From: a virus
Length of the DNA: 48,037 nt
Virus record (IMG/VR): IMGVR_UViG_3300000116_000036
Span: 1 to 48,037 of that record
Strand: one strand, 5' to 3'
The notes under the pieces are model-generated. The model searched no databases. It worked only from the letters and a program-made list of their open reading frames with translations, and was not told where the DNA came from. The position numbers and the translations under genes were made by a program. Each line of letters opens with the position of its first letter. Positions within the stretch are counted from its first letter, which is position 1. Positions 37,601-45,675 of the stretch are shown here, piece after piece.

Positions 37601-38295
37601 AGTATCATAATACAAGGTTGATCCATGCCATCGTAATCGTGATGACACTCACATTCCTCATCACACCATTCTAGAGCGCGAGAAATTGTAGGAAACTCAC
37701 AAATAAAGATTTTTTGGATTGCCTTTGCAATATCCATGTGCTCCTTCTGGGTGCCATTGGCAGAACGCAATTGGATATAATGGATCCAATTTCTGAGATT
37801 GCCCGTCATGTACATTTTGGTTGGTACGCATAAAGGAAGCACATTTCTTGCACATTCCTTTGCAATATTGTCCTCTAACATCTGCTGATACAGGTCCATC
37901 GCTTGCTGGAAGTGATGCTGCATCAAAATTTCATACTTCTGTCTCTTAAAAGGATCAACGTCATCTACAGAATTTTGACGATTTTTAAGATCTTGAGAAC
38001 GAAGTTGTGGTAGTGGAATCTTATCCCCTAAAAGAGATGAATCTGCATAACGTTGCGAAAATTCTTGGAAAGTAAACGAACGATGACGCAGAATTTGAGC
38101 TGCAATTGCTCTAGTTGTACTAATTTCAACTGTTAGCACAGCTTGCTCAAACACACTCCAGTGTCCATGCTTAATACAGTATTTTAGAAGTCCCTCAATT
38201 TTAGGATTTTCTTGGTTTGCAGGATTACTTACTCTTGCAATATATCCAATAGTTTTTTCTGCGTCTGGAGTGACAGCGATCTTACATACTTTCAT
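37597..38295 (-). CDS. thyX: Flavin-dependent thymidylate synthase ThyX
   Basis: 232 aa. Makes dTMP from dUMP with folate and FAD. Contains the ThyX motif RHRSFTFQEFSQR (70-82), where the canonical RHRxxSxxxxSxR has Thr in place of the first Ser. Also present are RVSNPANQENPKIEGLLKYC, HWSVFEQ (45-51), the folate/FAD region ECARNVLPLCVPTKMYMTGN and LRNWIHYIQLR. A short Cys/His-rich C-terminal extension (CDEECECHHDYDGM) is unusual. Upstream gene for a membrane protein ends three bases before. Confidence 0.93.
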   Translation of the reverse strand: MKVCKIAVTPDAEKTIGYIARVSNPANQENPKIEGLLKYCIKHGHWSVFEQAVLTVEISTTRAIAAQILRHRSFTFQEFSQRYADSSLLGDKIPLPQLRSQDLKNRQNSVDDVDPFKRQKYEILMQHHFQQAMDLYQQMLEDNIAKECARNVLPLCVPTKMYMTGNLRNWIHYIQLRSANGTQKEHMDIAKAIQKIFICEFPTISRALEWCDEECECHHDYDGMDQPCIMIL

Positions 38296-38298
38296 GAT

Positions 38299-38595
38299 TT
38301 AACGTTTAAACAAAATACGACTTACCCAACACAATGCAAATGACTGGAAATAACCAATAGTAACCAACCCCGTGATAGGAATCAACCAGTTCAATAATAG
38401 CATGACTATCAGAGGATTGGCAAATAGATCAAATAGGGTTATTACCAGTTGTTTAGCATTTTCATCTCGTGCTTCTTTTTCAACTAACTCACGTAGTCTT
38501 TCTTCAGCTTCTTCATCTTGCTGCTCTGCGACTTTTTTGGGGTTGAAGTACACACTCACGATTTTTTCGGTTTTGGTTTCTGAGGATCTTCCCAT
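38299..38595 (-). CDS. Small membrane protein, 98 aa
   Basis: Charged N-terminal half with a coiled-coil-like helix (AEQQDEEAEERLRELVEKEA) followed by one or two transmembrane helices: LIVMLLLNWLIPITGLVTIG (about 58-77) and YFQSFALCWVSRILF. Overlaps the upstream gene by 40 bases. Role unknown; a membrane-anchored adaptor is possible. Confidence 0.65.
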   Translation of the reverse strand: MGRSSETKTEKIVSVYFNPKKVAEQQDEEAEERLRELVEKEARDENAKQLVITLFDLFANPLIVMLLLNWLIPITGLVTIGYFQSFALCWVSRILFKR

Positions 38596-38822
38596 AATCT
38601 TGGATTTTTAGTACCTGCCGTTTGATTAAACGTAGTGAAATTTTCTTTATAATGATCCCAATAATGATCAAAGATATCTACTTGCTTCCCTGCAAGTACA
38701 ATATCAAACGAAACTACCCCATCATCAACATATTCTACAAGATATGCAGTACAGGGTAGTGTCTTGTCATTAGCCAAGGAAGGATCACATTTTTCGCGGA
38801 TGATTGTGATCTTTTCTTTCAA
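38556..38822 (-). CDS. Hypothetical protein, 88 aa
   Basis: Starts MKEKITIIREKCDPSLANDK with a TTG codon overlapping the upstream stop as TTGA. Pattern of beta-strands (YLVEYVDDGVVSFDIVLAG), then helix (DHYWDHYKENFTTF) and a Pro/Lys-rich tail (EDPQKPKPKKS). Common in cyanophages, in my recollection, with no known function. Confidence 0.6.
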   Translation of the reverse strand: MKEKITIIREKCDPSLANDKTLPCTAYLVEYVDDGVVSFDIVLAGKQVDIFDHYWDHYKENFTTFNQTAGTKNPRLWEDPQKPKPKKS

Positions 38823-39274
38823 CTTCTATTTCCCCACTTAATTTGAGGGAATGCGTCTTTTACTACTGCTGTAGTAATACGATACTTTGATTGAAGGTCT
38901 TTGTCTTTAGCAAGAACTACTACTTCTGCCTCACTTTCATGCAATCCTTCAAGCATTTGAATGAATAGTGTTTCTTTCTTCATCATAGGTAGTCTATCAT
39001 CGCCACCCTTAAAGAATCGGTACAGTTTTCTATACTCTTTGGCGAGTCTAGTATGTTCTGTACCTGCAGGTGCGTCATTCGCCTTAAAAGGAACTTCTCC
39101 CTCAGGCATGACACATACCAAGCTCTCATCATAGTTTATGATAAGAATTGCACGGAGAGCATCGGTATTATAGGTTCGTAGCAAATCAATTTTTTCTTTC
39201 TTTGTTTTGGCGTTAGATACTTTTTTAAGTACCTCACTAACCAACAAAGCGTTCACATCAGTTATTCTTGCCAT
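38819..39274 (-). CDS. Conserved cyanophage protein, DUF6433-like, 151 aa
   Basis: Starts MARITDVNALLVSEVLKKVS and contains AKTKKEKIDLLRTYNTDALR, LVCVMPEGEVPFKANDAPAG and a helical C-terminal half (MKKETLFIQMLEGLHESEAE). The order KTKKEKIxLL, ALRxIL, PEGExP, LxxEYRKLYRF is that of a family I recall as DUF6433 in T4-like phages. Function unknown. It precedes the TTG-start gene. Confidence 0.7.
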   Translation of the reverse strand: MARITDVNALLVSEVLKKVSNAKTKKEKIDLLRTYNTDALRAILIINYDESLVCVMPEGEVPFKANDAPAGTEHTRLAKEYRKLYRFFKGGDDRLPMMKKETLFIQMLEGLHESEAEVVVLAKDKDLQSKYRITTAVVKDAFPQIKWGNRS

Positions 39275-39285
39275 GGTTTTAGTAA

Positions 39286-39519
39286 TTAGTCATCATCTTC
39301 TTGGTCAATTTCTTCCCAAACGTCAAAGTTGGGTCTAATGTAGATCAACTCATCATGTAAAATATTACCGTTCTCATCCAACATTTCTGGGTGAGTGACT
39401 GACTTAGAATATGCAGCATTTTCAATGAAATCTTCTACATATCCTTTTGCCAACCAGGAGACGGTAATCCCTAAAATAAATGCTCCAATGGTCATCAGAG
39501 TCATTAATGCAATTAACAT
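39286..39519 (-). CDS. Small single-pass membrane protein, 77 aa
   Basis: N-terminal transmembrane helix (LIALMTLMTIGAFILGITVS, residues 2-21), then a cytoplasmic or lumenal acidic tail with HPEMLDENGNILHDELIYIR. The PEMxDExGN segment recurs in cyanophage small membrane proteins. Strong ribosome-binding site GGGAGGAACC before the ATG. A late-promoter box is 60 bases upstream. Confidence 0.7.
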   Translation of the reverse strand: MLIALMTLMTIGAFILGITVSWLAKGYVEDFIENAAYSKSVTHPEMLDENGNILHDELIYIRPNFDVWEEIDQEDDD

Positions 39520-39578
39520 GGTTCCTCCCGTAGTTAAATTTAATCTGGAACCTATCCTCCTAAGTATTAACTTAGAAG

Positions 39579-39586
39579 TATTTATT
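39579..39586 (-). promoter_or_regulatory. T4-type late promoter
   Basis: AATAAATA in GTAATAAATACTTCTAAG on the minus strand, 60 bases before the ATG at 39519. The flanking ACTTCTAA also follows the box at 43921, a shared extension. Confidence 0.6.
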
Positions 39587-39592
39587 ACTATT

Positions 39593-39829
39593 TCAGATGA
39601 GTTTGTTTTCTCTTAGGTATTTAATAGAATCGCTACATCCACCCAATTTTTTCTCATTCATGAGAACTTGAGGGAATGTTGCACCTTTACCAAATTCTTG
39701 GTAAAACTTTTCTCGGTCAAAGTGTTCTCCAAGTCTATATTCTTGGTAACTCTTCTTTTTAGCATCTAGAACTTGTTTGACTTTATCGCAGTAAGGACAC
39801 CCACTGCGGGTATAAACAGCAAAATTCAT
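39593..39829 (-). CDS. nrdC: Glutaredoxin (NrdC-like)
   Basis: 78 aa with the glutaredoxin fold: active site CPYC (C11-C14), the cis-proline motif TFPQV (about 52-56) and GGCSDS near the C-terminus, which binds glutathione. In T4, NrdC reduces ribonucleotide reductase; here it may do the same for the phage or host enzyme. An ATG two codons earlier (39835) is equally possible. Stops seven bases before the late promoter of the next gene. Confidence 0.9.
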   Translation of the reverse strand: MNFAVYTRSGCPYCDKVKQVLDAKKKSYQEYRLGEHFDREKFYQEFGKGATFPQVLMNEKKLGGCSDSIKYLRENKLI

Positions 39830-39877
39830 TGTCATTCTTGAGGGTTGAGCATCAGATTCCGTACATTATATATCACA

Positions 39878-40051
39878 TTAACATACCTGTGTTTCGTTGT
39901 CAATTTCCCATGTGGGGGGATGGAAATTACAGTATTCATTAAATGTAATTTTCATCTCTTTTTCTGTTAGATTACAGTGTTTTGCTGCTTTTGGTAAATT
40001 CCATTTAGCAGACCAGAGCATCTCCATGGATTCTCGCGTTTCAATTCTCAT
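39878..40051 (-). CDS. Conserved small cyanophage protein, 57 aa
   Basis: Starts MRIETRESMEMLWSAKWNLP and continues AAKHCNLTEKEMKITFNEYC and HPPTWEID. The ESMEMLWSAKWNLPKAA... LTxxEMKxTFNEYC pattern is one I recall as conserved in T4-like cyanophages, resembling a small helix-turn-helix. DNA binding is therefore possible but unproven. Confidence 0.7.
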   Translation of the reverse strand: MRIETRESMEMLWSAKWNLPKAAKHCNLTEKEMKITFNEYCNFHPPTWEIDNETQVC

Positions 40052-40124
40052 AAAAACCTATAGAAGTCATTTTTTAGCGGACTTTTTTTTCCGACTTTTT
40101 GGGAAATAAAAAGTCAATTTCGTT

Positions 40125-40304
40125 TTAGCACTCTTCTTTTTTAAATTTCTTGCGACACTTCTTCACCTCTTTTAGTTCATCCTTAATCATTTGATAAGCA
40201 TCTTCAGATGAAATTTTCCTTGCCATCTCCATGGCAGTAATGATTTCAACTCGTGTTCCGAAGTGCTTCAGTGCTTCTTCAAAACAATCTAGTTCTTCAT
40301 ACAT
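40125..40304 (-). CDS. Conserved small cyanophage protein, 59 aa
   Basis: Starts MYEELDCFEEALKHFGTRVE and continues with a helical, Lys-rich C-terminus (KDELKEVKKCRKKFKKEEC). Amphipathic helices with a basic end suggest nucleic-acid or membrane contact. The start overlaps the previous gene's stop by eight bases. About 70 bases follow before the next gene. Function unknown. Confidence 0.65.
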   Translation of the reverse strand: MYEELDCFEEALKHFGTRVEIITAMEMARKISSEDAYQMIKDELKEVKKCRKKFKKEEC

Positions 40305-40596
40305 CTTTTTTATTCAATGTTGATGCTTCGTACAGTCCAGAACGATAGTATCTTTGATTCTTCTTTACCTTACGGGCAAAATCTTTAGGAGACATGTTCT
40401 GTTTTTGCTGGAAGATTTTGTTCAGTGATGTCAATTCCTCAATAGTCTTTTGCAATTGACGTTCTGACTTTTTCTGCTCATAAGGAATCATTGCATCCTC
40501 CTCTTCCCCCAGAGGTTCAAACTCTGCGGTGTCTCCATCAATCATGTCCTGAACTTCCTCTGGCAATTGGTCTTTAGGGATTTTTGGTAGGTCCAT
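40297..40596 (-). CDS. Hypothetical protein, 99 aa
   Basis: Starts MDLPKIPKDQLPEEVQDMID, followed by an acidic segment and a long Lys/Gln-rich helix (KKSERQLQKTIEELTSLNKI) with coiled-coil character, then a basic C-terminus. Follows the large structural gene with a TAATG overlap, so a virion or assembly role is plausible. No family recognised. Confidence 0.6.
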   Translation of the reverse strand: MDLPKIPKDQLPEEVQDMIDGDTAEFEPLGEEEDAMIPYEQKKSERQLQKTIEELTSLNKIFQQKQNMSPKDFARKVKKNQRYYRSGLYEASTLNKKDV

Positions 40597-43500
40597 TATA
40601 GTCTGGGTTCAAATCTACATGTAATTAATTGTACTCTTTGTTCGCTGGTTGCGCTGATAATTTCAAACTTAGTTGCGGTATCCTCACCAGCGTTAGCGGC
40701 ATTACCTTCCTCAACAATCACTTGAATGCTTGATTGAGGATCTATGTCGGCATTTAGACTAGAGTCTGCTACAGACCAGTTCCCACGATAGGAATTGATT
40801 ATTTCTGTACCATCCACTATAACACGAACCCTAAAGGATCCGCAAGAGCTACCTTGACTTCCTCCAAGGTGAACCAATCTACAGTTATTATTATCTGGGA
40901 TTTTTACATATTGTATTCCAGATGTTGAAGTGGCATCAGTATATGTAGAGCACCCAGTCTGAGAATATCCTGTAGGGCGATGAATAACTTCAAGTGTGTT
41001 GCCTGTTGTAAATACAATTGTGTTTACGCCTGGAATTGGATCATTAGCAGTTACTTGCTCCCCTTCTTTGTACAAATATGTACCAATACCCTGTCTTGTA
41101 TTAAATATCTCACCTGCACTGTTATCAATTGTAGCAGTGACGGATCCCATTTTAATTGGTGCTGGAGTATAAGGATAACCAGGAATAGTTAGCAGATCAC
41201 CAGTACTATAACCAGTACCAGGACTAACAACACTATTAATTCTCAACCGTGTATCATAATCTCCACTACCATCTTGAATTGCTTGTATAGTAATGTTCAA
41301 AACCAAACCAGTACCAGAACCACCACCCATAGTAAAGTTCTGAGTAATTACTTGACCGTCACTTGTAAATCCAAATGCCGCGCCGTCCTCATTTTCAACA
41401 AACTCACCAATCTGAGCACCAACATAATCATCATCCCTATTCATGATCTGGAATTGATCAGGTATTCCACCAGTAGTTTGAACTTGCTGAGAGACTTGTG
41501 TAATTTTAAACTCAGCATTACAATCATTGCCATCCAAATCAAAGAAACATAATTTCTTATTATTATTCTGTACTGCAAATCCACCATAACCATTACCCTG
41601 ACCAATAGTTAGTGTCTCAGTAGTAGGAGCTGTTACTGTAATAGTTCTAGTCTTCTTGCCCTTGCCGCCGCTGGCGTTCCAAGTCTTTCCAGCCAGTGAA
41701 AGAGAATCAATAGCAGTGCCAGCAGTGTTTGGATTATCATCCCATTCCAACTCCAATGTAATTCTAGCCTCACCACTACCAGAGACCACTAGATTACCGC
41801 TGCTGTTCCACTCTGCTTCTGTACTACCACCCGCTGCAATAGGCACCTCCTGACCGCCAGAGGAGATGCGTATGCCCCATCCACCAGGGTTTCTTTCCCA
41901 ATCATAGAAACCATTGTCAACGTTAGTACATCTGACCGTCATGGTTCTAGTACCACTAGTCACAGGATGAGTGAATATGGTAGGGGCAGATGCAAAATCA
42001 TTAAAGACTCTAATGACATTACTACCATCAAGGATCATCTCACCATCAATTTCAATCGTAGTAAGGTTATCAGATGATACTTCAAAAGTATAACTACCTG
42101 ATACTGGAAAGTTTATATTATATTTAATCTCTTGCTCTTCATCTGGCAAGACACACTCCTTATCATTAACCCAAACCATATAATTATTTGCCCATGTAGA
42201 CCAAAGAGGATGATCCACAGCATATGTTTCAGGATCAGTCTTGTTAGCAACAACATATTTCTGAGCCTCAGTTGTACCAAAGGTTTCAAAAATATTGAGC
42301 ATTATAGTACCATATGTCGTAGGATCATACCCACCTCTACTATTGCTTGGCAACATACTAAAACTTAATTGATTGGAATCAAATAATGGTTGAATCCAAG
42401 CACCAGTTCCAGAGGAACTTAGTTCTGCCTTAGAAAGATTACCATCAAATCCCAAACCAGAAGGTAGTTCTAAAACATAAGATTTAAATCCAACCCATCC
42501 TCGTGGTTTACTAATGAAATTAATACTCTGAATCCACATCTTAGAATCATTAAGATCAAACTGATTTGCTCTCTGATCTCCACCAGCACCAAAACGAGAT
42601 CCAATCACAACAAGGATTGCCCCACCTTCCAGCGAAAAAGACGTATAGATTGGTCCATCTGCTGACTCTTGAGGAGCACCAGGTTGACGGACACCTGTAA
42701 ATAGTGTGCGATGAGCAACCTCTAATTCCATCTCACTATTTTTACCTCTAGTCCATACCATTTCAGAATATGCATCCTTACCATAGATAGGACCATTGCC
42801 GTTGTTCTGAGCATAGTCTAGAAGATTAAACCCAATGCCAGATATAATACATCCCATACCAACTGGATTTCGCGACCAGGACGTGCTAGTTGGTACGTTT
42901 GTTACTGTAAATTCAAATCTCTTCCAACCTGCCTCAGTAAATGTAATACTTGCAGTTGCTGGACCACTATTCATATTATTTCCAGCATCAAAGACTGGAA
43001 TATTAGTTCCTTCCGATCCAGAGAACGTGAATGTACCAGCATCATCCATAGCATACTGTACAGTATGAGTGCCAACATTAGTAACGTACACTAACATCTG
43101 CCAAGGCCATGTCTTATTACCAGCTGTGTAGTTTGCTGGCGACACTGCGTTATCCATTAACCAACTGTTCCAGGCACCAGTGAAAGATCCAATTGCAGGA
43201 TAGTAGGACTTGTATAGAGTTCTACTAGTAGTCAATCGTTCATTACTTTCATTTGTTCCAATACCAGCATTAACTCCCGAGATAACTTCCTTCAACTCAG
43301 AGATGTTATTATCAAAATTCTCATCAGGCCAGTAACCTAAACAATAAAACTCATTAAATTCTGGACCTGTGTATGGTACAGGTAAAAATCTTCTTTTATA
43401 TTTTTCTGCTAATCTATCTACAAACTTATAGCATTCATCACCGACACAATTAGGATCTGGAAATTCGTAGGGATCTCCATCAATAAAATTTATGTACTCT

Positions 43501-43907
43501 GCTTTACAGTCATAGTATTCTTGTGTCTGAAAATCATACTTACACAACATACCATCAAGAATAGGTATTGTCCCGTCATCAATATCAATAAGACCTGGTG
43601 TGGGAAAAATAGGTCCCCAAGGTTCACGATCATCACCAGGATCAGGGAATAATTTGTCTCCTCTAACTCTACCAGCATTGCCAAAGAAATCTGGATCACA
43701 AATAGGACCCATGTAACTGGCATCTATTACTCTGATGGGAGAATACTTTCCTTCAGTTAGTTCTCTTATTGTGCTTGTAGGGATTCCTATCTGCTCTGTC
43801 TGAGCACCCTCAGGATTGTTTACACTACCAGGTGGACCCGTTTCAACTACATTCGTAGTTAGAGGATCACAAATCGGTCCAAATTGTCCTAATGGAGTGT
43901 AGGTCAC
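40596..43907 (-). CDS. Large virion protein, fibre/adhesin type, 1103 aa
   Basis: GTG start; MTYTPLGQFGPICDPLTTNV. N-terminal 210 residues include repeated GPICDP motifs (10-15 and 67-72), a Pro/Asp-rich segment and several Cys. The centre is beta-rich with repeated units VYVTNVGTHTVQYAMDDAGT and NFPVSGSYTFEVSSDNLTTI, EIDGEMILDGSNVIRVFND. These resemble PA14-like or carbohydrate-binding beta-sandwiches that recur in fibre adhesins. Late-promoter box 14 bases upstream. Followed by a probable assembly gene. Function in host recognition is likely but inferred. Confidence 0.7.
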   Translation of the reverse strand: MTYTPLGQFGPICDPLTTNVVETGPPGSVNNPEGAQTEQIGIPTSTIRELTEGKYSPIRVIDASYMGPICDPDFFGNAGRVRGDKLFPDPGDDREPWGPIFPTPGLIDIDDGTIPILDGMLCKYDFQTQEYYDCKAEYINFIDGDPYEFPDPNCVGDECYKFVDRLAEKYKRRFLPVPYTGPEFNEFYCLGYWPDENFDNNISELKEVISGVNAGIGTNESNERLTTSRTLYKSYYPAIGSFTGAWNSWLMDNAVSPANYTAGNKTWPWQMLVYVTNVGTHTVQYAMDDAGTFTFSGSEGTNIPVFDAGNNMNSGPATASITFTEAGWKRFEFTVTNVPTSTSWSRNPVGMGCIISGIGFNLLDYAQNNGNGPIYGKDAYSEMVWTRGKNSEMELEVAHRTLFTGVRQPGAPQESADGPIYTSFSLEGGAILVVIGSRFGAGGDQRANQFDLNDSKMWIQSINFISKPRGWVGFKSYVLELPSGLGFDGNLSKAELSSSGTGAWIQPLFDSNQLSFSMLPSNSRGGYDPTTYGTIMLNIFETFGTTEAQKYVVANKTDPETYAVDHPLWSTWANNYMVWVNDKECVLPDEEQEIKYNINFPVSGSYTFEVSSDNLTTIEIDGEMILDGSNVIRVFNDFASAPTIFTHPVTSGTRTMTVRCTNVDNGFYDWERNPGGWGIRISSGGQEVPIAAGGSTEAEWNSSGNLVVSGSGEARITLELEWDDNPNTAGTAIDSLSLAGKTWNASGGKGKKTRTITVTAPTTETLTIGQGNGYGGFAVQNNNKKLCFFDLDGNDCNAEFKITQVSQQVQTTGGIPDQFQIMNRDDDYVGAQIGEFVENEDGAAFGFTSDGQVITQNFTMGGGSGTGLVLNITIQAIQDGSGDYDTRLRINSVVSPGTGYSTGDLLTIPGYPYTPAPIKMGSVTATIDNSAGEIFNTRQGIGTYLYKEGEQVTANDPIPGVNTIVFTTGNTLEVIHRPTGYSQTGCSTYTDATSTSGIQYVKIPDNNNCRLVHLGGSQGSSCGSFRVRVIVDGTEIINSYRGNWSVADSSLNADIDPQSSIQVIVEEGNAANAGEDTATKFEIISATSEQRVQLITCRFEPRL

Positions 43908-43920
43908 AAACTTTTAGAAG

Positions 43921-43928
43921 TATTTATT
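43921..43928 (-). promoter_or_regulatory. T4-type late promoter (candidate)
   Basis: AATAAATA in AGAATAAATACTTCTAAAAG on the minus strand, 14 bases before the GTG start of the 1103-aa gene. The leader would be very short. It overlaps the stop region of the oxygenase gene at 43924. Confidence 0.5.
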
Positions 43929-44580
43929 CTTTATGACTAGGCGCTGTTGCAACCTTTGCCAGTTGACTATAACATAATCTCACATCATCACCAATGTATG
44001 CAGTGTGAGGAATCATAGAATTATATACAGTAATAGTATTTTTCTTGCACGGTGCTTCACCAATATATTCAAACCCCCAACTCTCTATGTAATCAATACC
44101 AAAATTTTCCCAAGAATATTCTACTTCAGTCTGCAATCTATGGAGATATTGTTTCTTATCACATGAGGGTTTCATTAGATCTTTTAACATAGTAAATCTA
44201 TTATCTTTCCACTGGTCTTTAAAGTTAAAGAATCTGGTGGATCTTTGCCCTTCAGGTTGATCCACGAACCAAAGATTACCCACCATACCAGGTCCATCAA
44301 TATGTGGTAGATGAGAAAACCTCCACGTCTTATGTCGTATCTTATCGTAGTGATTGCCCCAATTTTTTCTACCGATATTGGGTGTACCATTCATAAGATC
44401 TTCTACCACATCCCCAACAAACTTTTCAATCTCCAAATCAACTTCCCATGCCTTAAAAGGATTACAGTCTGTTGGATTACTAAATGGTTCGGGCACAACC
44501 TCAGGAAGATTATCTAATTGGACTGTATGGTATCCAAAATCCTCAGTGAGTTGTGTCCACTCAACCCCACAAATCTCCAT
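43924..44580 (-). CDS. 2OG-Fe(II) oxygenase-like protein, HxD type, 218 aa
   Basis: Starts MEICGVEWTQLTEDFGYHTV. Candidate iron ligands LPHIDGPGMVGNLWFV (HxD, near 92-94), a distal His in NSMIPHTAYIGDD (near 192), and Arg in DDVRLCYSQLA. The layout resembles DUF6445-type oxygenase-like proteins (as at 36896). The ATG at 44580 has GGAGAG just upstream and was chosen over a TTG at 44607 that would add a His-rich tail. Overlaps the next oxygenase by 20 bases. Confidence 0.65.
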   Translation of the reverse strand: MEICGVEWTQLTEDFGYHTVQLDNLPEVVPEPFSNPTDCNPFKAWEVDLEIEKFVGDVVEDLMNGTPNIGRKNWGNHYDKIRHKTWRFSHLPHIDGPGMVGNLWFVDQPEGQRSTRFFNFKDQWKDNRFTMLKDLMKPSCDKKQYLHRLQTEVEYSWENFGIDYIESWGFEYIGEAPCKKNTITVYNSMIPHTAYIGDDVRLCYSQLAKVATAPSHKE

Positions 44581-45226
44581 TCTGATCTCTCCATGATGAT
44601 GATGCAATGTTAACCTCTCCCTCAGGGGGATCTTTAATAAAGAGGTTCCATGAAATACTTATACGTTCACCCTCTTGGTAGTGTGGTTCCACAAAGTGTG
44701 GCAACCAAGAAGAAAATGCTATCCCAGTTCCTACAATAGGGTTTTTATAAAACATATTAGAACCTTCCAAACGAGAACCTTGTGCTCCTCCTCTGGGATC
44801 AGGAACTGCAAATCTCCCTTCATTTTCAGGTAGTTCTGGACTGTCTATCCAATAGACACCACTAATATCTGAGTTGGGATGAGTGTGATAGTTACTATAA
44901 CTATATTGACCCAGTACTAGAGCCCAACATTTAATTCTTACTTGGGATTCTGATGGGAGACTTTGACCTCCCATCAATCCATAGTGATACTTATTAGATA
45001 CACCAAGTATCATACTACGAAGTTCTTTAGACCATTCATAGTCTAAGTTTGCAAGATCATCTTTAGAATGCCAAGCAGTATTCCCCTTAACAGAAAAAGA
45101 GGGCAACTCTGGTGAAGATGCTCTCTCTTTTTTTAGATATTCAACAATTTGTTTGTTGAATATCTCTGATCTTGGATTTTGAAACTCAATAATATTTGTG
45201 GTAAATAACGAAATTGTTCCAAACAT
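44561..45226 (-). CDS. 2OG-Fe(II) oxygenase family protein, 221 aa
   Basis: Contains YSNYHTHPNSDISGVYWI (HxH type, near 110-127), then PENEGRFAVPDPRGG, SSWLPHFVEPHYQEGERISI with distal His and Arg, and SISWNLF. A textbook PF13759-type pattern. Overlaps the 218-aa HxD-type gene downstream, forming an adjacent pair of different oxygenase subtypes. Follows the 140-aa tail-fibre-associated gene. Confidence 0.82.
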   Translation of the reverse strand: MFGTISLFTTNIIEFQNPRSEIFNKQIVEYLKKERASSPELPSFSVKGNTAWHSKDDLANLDYEWSKELRSMILGVSNKYHYGLMGGQSLPSESQVRIKCWALVLGQYSYSNYHTHPNSDISGVYWIDSPELPENEGRFAVPDPRGGAQGSRLEGSNMFYKNPIVGTGIAFSSWLPHFVEPHYQEGERISISWNLFIKDPPEGEVNIASSSWRDQNGDLWG

Positions 45227-45231
45227 GTATG

Positions 45232-45654
45232 TTAACTAGGAAGTTCAGGGAATGATGTGGTGCCACCAGCGTTAGGGTTAGGTGGTTCCTGCCATTCAGG
45301 ATACGAAGCACCTTCTGGTTTAGGAAACTTTGCCTTAACTGCTGCCATCTTATCAATGATTGCTTCCATCTTAGCACCGATGTCAATACCTGCTGCCTTG
45401 AGAGTTGCTGCCATGTCCGTCAGAGCATGGATCTGTGCTGGTTCAGAAGGATAGTATTTTCTCCTTTCCCCTGTGAGAACTTGCATGTCTGTATTCTCCC
45501 TTGCCGCGTGGACATCGGGTTCTGGTTGTGATTCCAACCAATAATCATACTCTTCTTGAGAGATTGGTGCATCACCTGATTGTGATGCCTCAATCATAGT
45601 TTCCCTAGGGAAAATATTCTCGTAGTATGCTCTTTTTTCTGCGCTAATAGCCAT
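45232..45654 (-). CDS. Tail-fibre-associated protein, 140 aa
   Basis: Starts MAISAEKRAYYENIFPRETM and contains ISQEEYDYWLESQPEPDVHA, a helical centre (ALTDMAATLKAAGIDIGAKM), and a Pro-rich end with YPEWQEPPNPNAGG. Follows the fibre gene at 45676 and precedes the oxygenase. Position and YPEWQEPPN suggest a fibre-assembly chaperone or fibre-tip partner. Inference from context. Confidence 0.6.
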   Translation of the reverse strand: MAISAEKRAYYENIFPRETMIEASQSGDAPISQEEYDYWLESQPEPDVHAARENTDMQVLTGERRKYYPSEPAQIHALTDMAATLKAAGIDIGAKMEAIIDKMAAVKAKFPKPEGASYPEWQEPPNPNAGGTTSFPELPS

Positions 45655-45675
45655 TGTAGTAGAATCTCCTTTAAA

